Assembly (NCBI RefSeq): GCF_007830175.1
Contig: NZ_VLKH01000015.1
Location: 1-57,405, forward strand
Length of the DNA stretch: 57,405 bases
Direction of reading: 5' to 3'
Source: Sedimentibacter saalensis
Lineage (GTDB): Bacteria; Bacillota; Clostridia; Tissierellales; Sedimentibacteraceae
This document shows, in pieces, positions 8,509-17,144 of the stretch. Below the pieces are notes generated by a model. It did not search any database. It was not told where the DNA came from and was given only the letters and a program-made list of their open reading frames with translations. Each line of letters begins with the position of its first letter. The stretch's first letter is position 1. Made by a program: the position numbers and the translations under genes.

Positions 8509-8959
8509 AATTTTTCAGCTCCTCCGTAATTTTTTCATAAACAACTCCCTTGCCTTCAATTGTCATGATTCTTTTGTTTTCATCAATTCTGTCTATTTTT
8601 ATGTCTATTCTTTCATCAGGAAGTATTGTTCTTATATTTTCGGACCACTCTATAACTGTTACACCCTCAGAATATATATATTCATCATAGCCTAAATCAT
8701 ACATGTCATCTTCTGATTCAATTCTGTACACATCCATGTGATAAAATGGAAGCCGTCCTTCATATTCCTTTATGATGTTGAACGTGGGGCTGGTGATGTA
8801 TTCTTTTACTCCGAATTCTTTTGCAATGAACTGGGTTATTGCAGTCTTGCCTGCTCCTAAATCCCCGTCAAGGCATAAAACAGTCCCTTTTTCAAGGCAC
8901 CTGCTTATTATTTTTCCTATTTTTTCTGTATCCTGTAAATTATTGACTTTAATTTTCAT
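8489..8959 (-). CDS. tsaE: tRNA t6A37 biosynthesis ATPase TsaE
   Basis: 156 aa. P-loop GDLGAGKTAI at about 33-42, followed by YITSPTFNIIKEYEG and the HMDVYRIE and VIEWSEN motifs typical of TsaE. It is the ATP-hydrolysing component that resets the TsaBD complex. First gene of the tsaE-tsaB-rimI-carboxypeptidase unit; promoter at 9018-9046. The second Walker motif is not classical, as usual in this family. Confidence 0.95.
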   Translation of the reverse strand: MKIKVNNLQDTEKIGKIISRCLEKGTVLCLDGDLGAGKTAITQFIAKEFGVKEYITSPTFNIIKEYEGRLPFYHMDVYRIESEDDMYDLGYDEYIYSEGVTVIEWSENIRTILPDERIDIKIDRIDENKRIMTIEGKGVVYEKITEELKNYENTCN

Positions 8960-9017
8960 TTCTTACCTCTTTTTTACGGCATCAGGAAGACTCCATTTTG
9001 CCGCACATCTATCGTTC

Positions 9018-9046
9018 ATTATACATTTGCACATATAAAAAATCAA
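9018..9046 (-). promoter_or_regulatory. Promoter of the tsaE operon
   Basis: Minus strand TTGATT (9041-9046), 17-nt spacer, TATAAT (9018-9023), about 60 nt before the tsaE ATG. Confidence 0.75.
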
Positions 9047-9081
9047 GGAATATATCACCTTGTCCAAGTCTTAAAATTTAA

Positions 9082-9110
9082 TTGAACAAAGACTGCGGAC
9101 ATGTTATAAT
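9082..9110 (+). promoter_or_regulatory. Promoter of murC
   Basis: TTGAAC (9082-9087), 17-nt spacer, TATAAT (9105-9110). The ~85-nt 5' UTR holds an inverted repeat GCAAAT/ATTTGC (9135-9140 with 9148-9153). Divergent from the tsaE promoter with 35 bp between the -35 boxes. Confidence 0.78.
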
Positions 9111-9199
9111 ATTTTGAATAAATTTTAAATACGTGCAAATGATAATTATTTGCTCTTAACAATCATATAATGAAATATCAAATATTTGAGGAGATTGCA

Positions 9200-10552
9200 A
9201 TGAATAATAATTTTAATCATATATATTTTATAGGGATTGGCGGCATAAGCATGAGTGCATTAGCTGAAATAATGATTGATGAAGGAGTAAGGGTATCAGG
9301 CTCTGACAGAAACTCATCCCACATAGTAAAAAAGCTTGAAAAACTAGGTGCTAAAATAAACATTGGCCATGAAGGAAAAAACATTGGCACTGACATAGAC
9401 CTTGTAGTATATACATCTGCAATTTCAAAAGATAATCCTGAACTTGTAAGAGCACAGGAACTGAACCTAAACATTATGGACAGGGCTGAATTTCTCGGCC
9501 TTATCATGAAAAAGTACAAAAATGCCATCTGCGTGTCAGGAACACACGGCAAGACAACAACAACAGGAATGCTTTCCTCAATCCTCATGGAAACTGAAAT
9601 GAATCCAACCATATTTTTAGGCGGAGAAATGGATTCCATGGGCGGAAACCTCATGCACGGCTCCTACGACATGCTGCTTACAGAAGCATGTGAATACAAG
9701 CGCAATTTCCTTAAGTTCAATCCAACAGTTGAACTCATATTAAATATTGAAGAAGACCATCTGGATTATTACAAGGACTTAAGTGATATTGAAGATGCAT
9801 TTCTTGAATATGCTAAAAAACTTCCTTCAACAGGACATCTTGTCGCAAATGTGCTTAACAAAAACCTGTTCAAGGATATTAAGTGCAATGTTGTAACATT
9901 TGGAACAGATAACAGCGCTGATTATTATGCTGCTGACATAAAGCTCGTTCCATCTCCTTCTTATTCACTCATGAAGGGAAGCAAAAAAATAGCAGACATA
10001 AAATTAAGCGTGTTCGGAGAGCACAACATTTTAAACAGTGTTGCAGCAGCAGCTGCATGCATTTCTCTTGGCATAGATCTTGATACAATTGCAAAGGGCC
10101 TTGCAGACTTTAAAGGAACTCACAGAAGGTATGAATACAAAGGAACATTAAACGGAGCCAGCGTAATAGATGATTACGCACATCATCCTTCTGAAATGAA
10201 AGCAACATTGAAGACTGCAAGATCATATACATCCGGAAAAATCATCACAGTATTCCAGCCTCACACTTACACAAGGACGAAAAAACTCCTGAATGAATTT
10301 GCTGAAGCACTTACGCACTCAGATGAAACAATTTTATTGGACATTTATGCTGCAAGAGAAATAGACAATGGAGAAATTCATTCAAAGGATATTATTGCAA
10401 AGATGAATGTTCTTTCAAAAGATGCACATTATGCAGAAAGTTTTGAAGAAGCTGCAGATTTGATCCGATCCATGGCAAAAGAAGGCGACACCGTAATAAC
10501 CATGGGTGCAGGAAGTGTAGATTCAGTGGCAGAACTGCTTATTAATAATTAA
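9200..10552 (+). CDS. murC: UDP-N-acetylmuramate--L-alanine ligase MurC
   Basis: 450 aa from the ATG at 9200 (GAGGAG 6 nt upstream); an in-frame ATG at 9170 has no RBS. N-terminal Rossmann motif YFIGIGGISMSALAEI, P-loop SGTHGKTTTTGMLS, the EACEYKRNFL motif that separates MurC from other Mur ligases, and DDYAHHPSEMKAT in the C-terminal domain. Adds the first residue, L-Ala, to UDP-MurNAc in the cytoplasm. It is monocistronic and sits ~15 kb away and on the opposite strand from the main mur/fts cluster, so it can be regulated on its own. Confidence 0.96.
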   Translation: MNNNFNHIYFIGIGGISMSALAEIMIDEGVRVSGSDRNSSHIVKKLEKLGAKINIGHEGKNIGTDIDLVVYTSAISKDNPELVRAQELNLNIMDRAEFLGLIMKKYKNAICVSGTHGKTTTTGMLSSILMETEMNPTIFLGGEMDSMGGNLMHGSYDMLLTEACEYKRNFLKFNPTVELILNIEEDHLDYYKDLSDIEDAFLEYAKKLPSTGHLVANVLNKNLFKDIKCNVVTFGTDNSADYYAADIKLVPSPSYSLMKGSKKIADIKLSVFGEHNILNSVAAAAACISLGIDLDTIAKGLADFKGTHRRYEYKGTLNGASVIDDYAHHPSEMKATLKTARSYTSGKIITVFQPHTYTRTKKLLNEFAEALTHSDETILLDIYAAREIDNGEIHSKDIIAKMNVLSKDAHYAESFEEAADLIRSMAKEGDTVITMGAGSVDSVAELLINN

Positions 10553-10560
10553 GGTATATT

Positions 10561-10596
10561 TAATTAAGAGTTAAGAGTGAAGAATTAAGAATTAAT
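10561..10596 (+). repeat. Family D A/T-only repeat after the murC stop
   Basis: Plus strand AATTAAGAGTTAAGAGTGAA followed by GAATTAAGAATTAAT. It is the inverted counterpart of the copies at 10751, 54911 and 56161. Lies between the murC stop codon and its terminator. Confidence 0.7.
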
Positions 10597-10601
10597 GGAA
10601 G

Positions 10602-10634
10602 GAACAGGCATGCAAAGCATGCCTGTTCTTTGTT
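10602..10634 (+). terminator. Terminator of murC
   Basis: Perfect 12-bp stem (10602-10613 with 10617-10628), loop AAA, then TTTGTT. Confidence 0.88.
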
Positions 10635-10647
10635 AATCAAATATATG

Positions 10648-10673
10648 CGGGAGGGCACGAGACCCTCCCCTAC
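10648..10673 (-). repeat. Family C REP-like hairpin between convergent genes
   Basis: Minus strand GTAGGGGAGGG, short loop, CCCTCCCG; lies in the 238-bp gap between murC and ispA. Confidence 0.78.
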
Positions 10674-10710
10674 AATCCGTGATTTCTAATTTACCGCTAT
10701 TGTCAAATAA

Positions 10711-10746
10711 TTTTTTTAAAAGAAAAGGACAGCTTTGCTGTCCTTT
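10711..10746 (-). terminator. Terminator of the polyprenyl synthase gene
   Basis: Minus strand stem AAAGGACAGC/GCTGTCCTTT (10737-10746 with 10724-10733), loop AAA, followed by a T-rich tract. Confidence 0.82.
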
Positions 10747-10750
10747 CCAA

Positions 10751-10782
10751 AATTCTTAATTCTTAACTCTTCATTCTTAATT
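10751..10782 (-). repeat. Family D A/T-only repeat after the ispA stop
   Basis: Plus strand contains AATTCTTAATTCTTAACTCT, identical in the copies at 54911 and 56161. Lies 8 nt past the stop codon and before the terminator. Confidence 0.7.
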
Positions 10783-10790
10783 ATATTAAA

Positions 10791-11681
10791 TCAGTGGTCC
10801 CTGTTTGTAAGATATTTTGCCAATTCTATGAGATGTTTTGCTCTGTCGCCAAACATTTCAAGGCTTTTTATTGCTTCATCCGTGAACTGTTCAACATCTT
10901 TTCTTGATTTTTCTATTGTTGAAAAGGACAGATATGTAACTTTATCATTTGCAATGTCGCTTCCTATTTTCTTACCCAATTTTTCCTGGGTGCTTGTTAC
11001 ATCCAGAATGTCGTCTTCTATCTGAAATGCAATACCTATATTGTCTGCATATGTTTCAAGAGCCCTAAGCTGATTTTCATCAGCTCCTCCTAAAATTGCG
11101 CCGGCTTTGACGCTGCTTTTTATGATAGCACCTGTCTTTAGGGAATACATGTATTTAAGCTCCTCAACAGATGATATTTTGTCATGACCGTATATGTCCA
11201 CAATCTGACCGCCAATCATTCCATCTGCACCGGAAGACTTTGCAATTTCGTAAAGTGCCTTAACTGCACTTGTTATTTCAACTTTACTCTTCAAGGCAGC
11301 TTCAAGCCCGGTTTCAAATGCTCTGTTTAAAAGCCCGTCACCTGCAAGAATTCCTGTTGCTTCACCGAATTTCTTGTGATTTGACAATCGTCCACGCCTG
11401 TAATCATCATTGTCCATGGCAGGCAAATCATCATGAATCAATGAATATGTGTGTATCATTTCCATGGCGCAGGCAAAAGGAATAATTTCCTCTGCATTGT
11501 CTTTGAACAATTCATATGTTCCAAGCATCAAGACAGGCCTAAGCCTTTTTCCGCCGCACAAAAGGCTGTAATTCATTGATTCGTAAATTACTTTTTGAGG
11601 ATTTTTTTCTTCTTTTATTATTGTACGAAGACATTCTTCTATTTTTAAAACTTTTTCATCCATCCAATTTTTAAATTCCAT
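10791..11681 (-). CDS. ispA: Polyprenyl (farnesyl-type) diphosphate synthase
   Basis: 296 aa, normal for the short-chain trans-prenyltransferases. GGKRLRP at about 44-50, first Asp-rich motif HDDLPAMDNDDYRRGR (about 84-99), and second Asp-rich motif FQIEDDILDVT (about 222-232). Condenses IPP onto allylic diphosphates in the cytoplasm to make C15 (or C20) precursors for undecaprenyl phosphate and quinones. The residues before the first motif suggest a farnesyl or geranylgeranyl product, but chain length is inferred. The next gene upstream (metH) ends 58 bp away with no clear promoter between. Confidence 0.92.
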   Translation of the reverse strand: MEFKNWMDEKVLKIEECLRTIIKEEKNPQKVIYESMNYSLLCGGKRLRPVLMLGTYELFKDNAEEIIPFACAMEMIHTYSLIHDDLPAMDNDDYRRGRLSNHKKFGEATGILAGDGLLNRAFETGLEAALKSKVEITSAVKALYEIAKSSGADGMIGGQIVDIYGHDKISSVEELKYMYSLKTGAIIKSSVKAGAILGGADENQLRALETYADNIGIAFQIEDDILDVTSTQEKLGKKIGSDIANDKVTYLSFSTIEKSRKDVEQFTDEAIKSLEMFGDRAKHLIELAKYLTNRDH

Positions 11682-11739
11682 TTCAAACCCCTGAACTATA
11701 AAATTAACGAAAGAGCATTGACTAACCTGCTCCCCGCTG

Positions 11740-14121
11740 TTAATTGTTGAACACTTTTCTTGCTATTTCCACTGCTTCCTTGGCATCTTTTGCGTAGTAA
11801 TCTGCTCCCATGTTTCTTGCATATTCTGCAGTCAGTACTGCTCCGCCGACCATTACAGGGCAGTCAATGCCATTGTCTCTGAGTTCTTCGATTATATCCT
11901 CCATACTCTTCATGGTGGTTGTCATCAAGGCGCTCAATCCCACGATTATTGGTTCATCTGCATATTTTTTTGCTTCTTCAACTATTTTTTCAGCAGAAAC
12001 ATCCTTGCCCAAATCAATTATATCATAATTATAGTTCTCCAGTATAACTTTTACAATGTTTTTCCCAATATCATGAATATCTCCCTTTACAGTTGCCAGT
12101 ATAATTTTCCCATTGCTTATACCGGCAGATTCATTTTTCTTGAGACTTTCCTTCAATACATCAAAGGATGACTTCACTGTTTCTGCTGACTGAATGAGCT
12201 GCGGAAGGAAAATTACTCCCTTTTCAAAATCACTTCCCACAACATCAAGGGCAGGAATGAGGAATTCATTTACAATTTCAAGCTCTGTCTTTGTACTGAG
12301 GAGTAATTTAGTCTTGGCTGCAGCATTTTCCTTTAAACCCTTTACTACCATGTCATAAAGTGTTTCTTCCTTTTTTTCTTTTTTTGGAGATGTTTCTGCA
12401 GAAGATTTATCACCGTATCTTTCGATATACTTTATTGACCCTTTGTCATGATTGTAAAGAACATTGAACGCATACACCTTATCCATCATTGCTTCATCGT
12501 TTGGATTAATGATAGGAAGATCAAGTCCTGCTGCCATGGCAATTGCAAGGAAAGTTTCATTTATAAGCGGTCTGTTTGGCATACCGAATGAAATGTTGGA
12601 AACCCCAAGAACTGTCTTTAATCCAAGCTTTTCCTTAACCATTGTCAATGTCTTTACGGTTTCTGCTACTTCCTTTTGCTGAGCAGAGCATGTGAGAGTC
12701 AGGGTGTCTATGTAAACATCTTCTTTTTTTATGCCGTACTCCAATGCCTTGTTCAGTATCTTTTCTGCAATTTTGAAGCGTTCCAAAGCATTGTCTGGAA
12801 TTCCTCTCTCATCAAGGGTAAGCCCCACAACAGCAGCGCCGTATTTTTTTACCAGAGGCAAAATTTTTTCCAGCACCTGGTCTTCTCCATTTACAGAATT
12901 TACTATTGCTTTTCCGTTTGCATACCTTAAACCTGCTTCAATTACATCCATGTCTGATGAATCTATTTGAAGTGGTGCATTTGTAACTGATTGCAGACCC
13001 TTAACTACCTTCTTCATCATTTCTTTCTGGTCTATTTCCCTGAGTCCAACATTCACATCCAGTATCTCTGCTCCAGCTTCTACCTGAGAAACTCCCTGCT
13101 TCAGGATGTAATCCATGTCACTGTTTTTCAATGCTTCTTTAAGCATCTTTTTTCCAGTTGGATTTATTCTTTCGCCTATTACTTTTACTCCTTCAACCAG
13201 CACTGTGTTTGATGGCGTACATAGAGCATGAAATTTTTGTTCTGATCTTTCAACCTTTGTCAACCTGCTTATTTTCTTTTTTATTTCACGTATGTATTCA
13301 GGCGATGTTCCGCAGCATCCTCCTAGCATTGATACACCTATTCCTATGAACGCAAGAACATCATCAGAATATTCCTCAGGACCTATTTCATAGTGCGTTT
13401 TCCCATCTATAACAGACGGAAGGCCTGCATTGGCCTGTACAAGCACCGGAAGATTTGTCCAGTTCATGAGTTCTTCCACAATTGGCCTGATTTCCTTTGG
13501 CTCCAGTGAACAGTTTATACCTATTCCATCAGCTCCAAGTCCTTCAAGTGTTACTGCCATACTAGAAGGAAGACACCCGGTGAATGTTCTGTGATCCTTT
13601 TCAAAGGACATGGTTGCAAGAACTGGAAGATTTGTGTTTTCCTTTGCAGCCAACAATGCTGCCTTCATTTCATACAAATCAGTCATTGTTTCAATGAGAA
13701 TGAGATCTGCTCCTGATTTCTCGCCCTGAACAACCTGCCTCTTAAATATTTCATAGGCTTCATCAAATGTAAGAATTCCCATGGGTTCAACAAGTTCACC
13801 AATGGGTCCTATGTCAAGGGCAGCAAAGACCTCTTTGTTTCCGATTGCTTCTCTTGCAGCCTTCACTGCAGCATCTATAATTTCTTCTACCGAGTAATTT
13901 GTTGCCTGGAGTTTTTTTTCATTTGCACCGAATGTGTTTGTTGTTACAACGTTGGAACCAGCTTCTATATATTCTTTGTGAATTTCTACTACTATGTCTC
14001 TTTGTTCAATATTGAGCGTTTCAGGAACATCCCCAAGTTTAAGGCCCTTCTTTTGAAGCTCTGTGCCCATGGCTCCGTCAAACAAAACAAGATTATTATC
14101 AATAAACTCTTTAAAATTCAT
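11740..14121 (-). CDS. metH: Cobalamin-dependent methionine synthase, short form without reactivation domain
   Basis: 793 aa. Homocysteine-binding barrel (about 1-290) with LFDGAMGTELQK and the zinc cysteines in GINCS and GGCCGTSPEY; pterin-binding barrel (about 315-570) with VIGERINPTGKK and ILDVNVG; B12-binding module (about 590-793) with the base-off ligand motif DIHDIGKNI, GLSALMTTT and PVMVGGAV. The C-terminal AdoMet reactivation domain of E. coli MetH (about 1,230 aa) is absent, as is common in anaerobes that use a separate reactivase. Transfers methyl from methyl-THF to homocysteine. Lies 10 bp behind metF, so the methyl donor and acceptor enzymes are co-expressed. Confidence 0.95.
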   Translation of the reverse strand: MNFKEFIDNNLVLFDGAMGTELQKKGLKLGDVPETLNIEQRDIVVEIHKEYIEAGSNVVTTNTFGANEKKLQATNYSVEEIIDAAVKAAREAIGNKEVFAALDIGPIGELVEPMGILTFDEAYEIFKRQVVQGEKSGADLILIETMTDLYEMKAALLAAKENTNLPVLATMSFEKDHRTFTGCLPSSMAVTLEGLGADGIGINCSLEPKEIRPIVEELMNWTNLPVLVQANAGLPSVIDGKTHYEIGPEEYSDDVLAFIGIGVSMLGGCCGTSPEYIREIKKKISRLTKVERSEQKFHALCTPSNTVLVEGVKVIGERINPTGKKMLKEALKNSDMDYILKQGVSQVEAGAEILDVNVGLREIDQKEMMKKVVKGLQSVTNAPLQIDSSDMDVIEAGLRYANGKAIVNSVNGEDQVLEKILPLVKKYGAAVVGLTLDERGIPDNALERFKIAEKILNKALEYGIKKEDVYIDTLTLTCSAQQKEVAETVKTLTMVKEKLGLKTVLGVSNISFGMPNRPLINETFLAIAMAAGLDLPIINPNDEAMMDKVYAFNVLYNHDKGSIKYIERYGDKSSAETSPKKEKKEETLYDMVVKGLKENAAAKTKLLLSTKTELEIVNEFLIPALDVVGSDFEKGVIFLPQLIQSAETVKSSFDVLKESLKKNESAGISNGKIILATVKGDIHDIGKNIVKVILENYNYDIIDLGKDVSAEKIVEEAKKYADEPIIVGLSALMTTTMKSMEDIIEELRDNGIDCPVMVGGAVLTAEYARNMGADYYAKDAKEAVEIARKVFNN

Positions 14122-14131
14122 GTTTTACCTC

Positions 14132-15013
14132 TTATATTTCTCTGTTTAAAGAATGAACCAGAGATATGATATTGTTATGTGTTTTTCTTGCAACATAAGG
14201 ATTGTTCATGGTGTAAAGGTGCACACCGTCAACTCCGTTTGCCATGAGGTCAATTATTTGCTCAGAAGCATATGCTATTCCTGCATCCGCCATTGCATCC
14301 TTGTCATATTCAAACTTGTTCATAATCTGTATGTACTTTTCAGGTATTTTTGAACCGCTGAGTGTTACAATTCTTTCTATCTGGCTTTTGTTTGTAAGAG
14401 GCATGATTCCAGCCTGTATAGGAACATTAATATTGTGCTTCTCTGCAAGATTCAGGAAATTGTAAAAGTCATTGTTGTCAAAAAATAGCTGTGTCGTAAG
14501 GTGTGTTACTCCTGCTTCAATTTTGAATTTAAGATTTTTAACATCCTCCTCCAGATTTTTGCAGTCTACGTGACCTTCCGGATAGCAGGTCCCTCCCAAA
14601 TCGAAGTTGTCCCTAGACATGATGAACTCTGCCAAATCTGAAGCATGCTGAAAATCTCCCTTTACTTCTTCCTCAAGGGGGATGTCTCCTCTTAAGGCAA
14701 GAATATTTTCAATTCCTTCTTTTTTGAGATCTCTGAGCGTATCAATAATTTCTTCACCTGTCGAGCGAATGCAAGTGAGGTGAGCCATAGTCTCAATGCC
14801 ATACTTATTTTTAATGATGGAAGAAATTTCTCTTGTCTTGTTTTGATTGTTTCCTCCTCCTGCTCCATATGTAACGCTTATATAATCAGGCCTTAAGTCG
14901 CTTAATGACTCCAGTGTCTTATAAATTGTTTCTATGGATGAAGTGGCTTTAGGCGGAAATATTTCAAAAGAAAAAACAAATTTCTTTTTATTAAAAATGT
15001 CAGTAATATGCAT
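14132..15013 (-). CDS. metF: 5,10-methylenetetrahydrofolate reductase
   Basis: 293 aa, single FAD-binding TIM barrel. Motifs: FSFEIFPPKATSS near the N-terminus, SVTYGAGGG, the NILALRGDIP and FDLGGTCYPEGH segments, and THLTTQLFFDN. Reduces methylene-THF to methyl-THF for the MetH reaction (and in anaerobes can link to the acetyl-CoA pathway). First gene of the metF-metH pair, with its own promoter at 15042-15070; no S-box riboswitch is visible in the leader, which is only about 20 nt. Confidence 0.95.
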   Translation of the reverse strand: MHITDIFNKKKFVFSFEIFPPKATSSIETIYKTLESLSDLRPDYISVTYGAGGGNNQNKTREISSIIKNKYGIETMAHLTCIRSTGEEIIDTLRDLKKEGIENILALRGDIPLEEEVKGDFQHASDLAEFIMSRDNFDLGGTCYPEGHVDCKNLEEDVKNLKFKIEAGVTHLTTQLFFDNNDFYNFLNLAEKHNINVPIQAGIMPLTNKSQIERIVTLSGSKIPEKYIQIMNKFEYDKDAMADAGIAYASEQIIDLMANGVDGVHLYTMNNPYVARKTHNNIISLVHSLNREI

Positions 15014-15041
15014 TGTCCTTGCTCCTTTTTAATTTTTGACT

Positions 15042-15070
15042 ATTATAACATAGACGTTTGAAACTGTAAA
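15042..15070 (-). promoter_or_regulatory. Promoter of metF-metH
   Basis: Minus strand TTTACA (15065-15070), 17-nt spacer, TATAAT (15042-15047), about 29 nt before the metF ATG. Confidence 0.78.
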
Positions 15071-15218
15071 CCGATATGAAAAATAATTATTTACTACATT
15101 TATTTATAAATATTCTTTCAAATCTCTTCAGCTCTAACAGACCTGCATATTGCGACTGTTTTTATCATATAAATAGATACTTAAGTAAAAATTAGTATAA
15201 ACATTGTAATAAATAAAA

Positions 15219-15247
15219 TTGACTATCAATTTTGTTTAGGTTATAAT
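15219..15247 (+). promoter_or_regulatory. Promoter of the oligopeptide ABC operon
   Basis: TTGACT (15219-15224), 17-nt spacer, TATAAT (15242-15247). The leader is about 137 nt, A/T rich; I recognise no riboswitch in it. The stretch 15071-15218 shows nothing further. Confidence 0.8.
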
Positions 15248-15390
15248 GTAATTATGCAAACGTTTTTTTACATCATTATCCATTACTTGAATTTAATGCA
15301 AAATTCTAAAATTTATCTTTGAATATATGCAGTTCTGGCAAATTGCTATGAATTGTATTTATAAAATAATTAATATGGAGGGAATGTAAA

Positions 15391-17088
15391 ATGAAATCAA
15401 GAAAGTTAGTATCACTTATTTTAGCTGTTATGATGACAGTTATGTTATTTGCAGGCTGTACAAGCCAGACGGCTCAGACACCGTCAGAACCGCAAAAACC
15501 TGCTGAACAGCCTGCTGAAACGCCTAAAGCTGACAAGATTTTAAAATTTGGCGGCACTGGATTTGGAGGATTATTTAATCCAATTATGTCAGACAACACT
15601 TACGACACCTATGTAGCAGACTCTATTTTTGAAAAACTTGTTACAAACGACGCAGACGGCGAAATGATTCCTGTCCTTGCAGAATGGACAATTTCAGAAG
15701 ATAAACTCACCTATACATTTACACTGAAAGACGGAATCAAGTTTTCCGACGGCTCAGATCTGACCACCGAAGATGTGGCCTTTACATATGAAACAATTGC
15801 TCACCCTGACTACAATGGTCCTAGAGCTTACGCTGTAAGCAGTCTTAAAGGCTATGAAGAATTCCACAGCGGAGCTAAAGATACTTTTGAAGGAATAAAA
15901 ATAATAGATGACAAAACAATATCATTTACATATGCTGAAGGTTCAGCTGCACCGGCTAATATTCAAAACTTCATGTACGGCATAATGCCTTCAGATTATT
16001 ATGCTTTTGACGCATGGGAAGATTTCCTTGCATTAAATGAAAAACCTCTAGGTTCAGGTACCATGGTTTTTGACAGCTGGGAACCGAAGCAATTTATAAA
16101 GCTTATGAAAAACACAAATTACTGGGATCCTAATAGCGCAGCAAAAATTGACGGCGTCTTATTAAGTGAAGTACCGGATGAAAGCATTCTTTCAGCTTTG
16201 CAGACAAATCAAATAGATTTTGCACAAATACCTTCTAGCGCTGAAAATCTTGAAGCTGCTGAAGCTCTATCAAATATAAGCATTGCAAACTTCCTTGGAA
16301 ACGGATACACATTCATGTGCTTCAACACAACAAGGCCAAAGCTTGCAGATGTTAAAGTAAGGCAGGCACTAATGTATGCTCTTGACAGAGAATCATTCAT
16401 AGAAGCTCAATATGGTAAAGGCTTGGCTTCTGTAGGTATGGCTCCTATTTCACCTTCATCCTGGGCATTCCCGGATCCTTCAGAACTAAACGCTTACAAG
16501 TTTGACATGGATAAGGCAGCACAACTCATGGATGAAGCAGGCTGGACTATGAACAGCGATGGTTACAGATACAAGGACGGAGAAAAGTTCCATGTTAACT
16601 GGCTTGTTTATACTGACTCATCATGGCCTGGAACATTGTCAGGCATGGCATCTGACACATGGAAACAATTAGGTGTTGAACTTGAAATAGAACTTATGGA
16701 CTTTGACACTGTTGCATCACGTACAATGGATGCAGCACCGGGTGAAAAAGACTTTGACATATACACAATGGGATTTTCTCTTGATATTGACCCTGACCCA
16801 ACAGGAGCCCTGTTTGATGATGATGCATTTGTAGCAGGAGGTTTTAACGCATCCGGTTACAAAAATGCTGAAGCCATGAAATTGGTTAAGGCCGGAAAAG
16901 CCGAATTTGATACTGCAAAAAGAAAAGAAATTTATAATGAATGGGCAAAGATAATGAACTATGAAATTCCTCATGTAATCATAGCTTACAGGAGTGAAAT
17001 ATGGGGAATCAACAACAGAGTAAAAGGAATGGATCTTGGAACATACAGAACCTGGGATCAATGTTTGAAAAATATAACCATCGAATAA
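15391..17088 (+). CDS. ABC transporter substrate-binding lipoprotein, oligopeptide family (SBP_bac_5)
   Basis: 565 aa. Signal peptide with lipobox LLFAGC-type end (MLFAGC at about 18-23), so the mature protein is anchored by Cys23; a Pro/Glu/Ala-rich linker (24-48) follows. The body is an OppA/DppA-type clam-shell with the family signature near residues 100-130 (LKDGIKFSDGSDLTTEDVAF). Captures peptides or a related solute (nickel, opine or glycoside ligands are also seen in the family) outside the membrane. First gene of a five-gene importer; a stem-loop just after its stop probably gives higher expression than the permeases. Exact ligand unknown. Confidence 0.92.
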   Translation: MKSRKLVSLILAVMMTVMLFAGCTSQTAQTPSEPQKPAEQPAETPKADKILKFGGTGFGGLFNPIMSDNTYDTYVADSIFEKLVTNDADGEMIPVLAEWTISEDKLTYTFTLKDGIKFSDGSDLTTEDVAFTYETIAHPDYNGPRAYAVSSLKGYEEFHSGAKDTFEGIKIIDDKTISFTYAEGSAAPANIQNFMYGIMPSDYYAFDAWEDFLALNEKPLGSGTMVFDSWEPKQFIKLMKNTNYWDPNSAAKIDGVLLSEVPDESILSALQTNQIDFAQIPSSAENLEAAEALSNISIANFLGNGYTFMCFNTTRPKLADVKVRQALMYALDRESFIEAQYGKGLASVGMAPISPSSWAFPDPSELNAYKFDMDKAAQLMDEAGWTMNSDGYRYKDGEKFHVNWLVYTDSSWPGTLSGMASDTWKQLGVELEIELMDFDTVASRTMDAAPGEKDFDIYTMGFSLDIDPDPTGALFDDDAFVAGGFNASGYKNAEAMKLVKAGKAEFDTAKRKEIYNEWAKIMNYEIPHVIIAYRSEIWGINNRVKGMDLGTYRTWDQCLKNITIE

Positions 17089-17095
17089 TACATTC

Positions 17096-17115
17096 AGGGG
17101 AGGGTCTCCTCCCCT
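17096..17115 (+). promoter_or_regulatory. Intercistronic stem-loop after the binding-protein gene
   Basis: Perfect 8-bp G/C stem (17096-17103 with 17108-17115), loop GTCT, no T-run. Placed like mRNA-stabilising stem-loops that keep binding-protein transcripts more abundant than permease transcripts. Sequence resembles family C without its GTAG head. Confidence 0.6.
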
Positions 17116-17144
17116 CTCTAAAATAAAACGAAAGAGGTGGTTTT

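Noticed and set aside
9217..9654. 145-codon ORF antisense to murC
   Set aside because: Antisense shadow of a conserved Mur ligase; composition is typical of reverse-frame Clostridial ORFs.
15014..15390. Possible SAM riboswitch before metF
   Set aside because: The metF leader is only ~20 nt from a clear promoter and has no S-box features.
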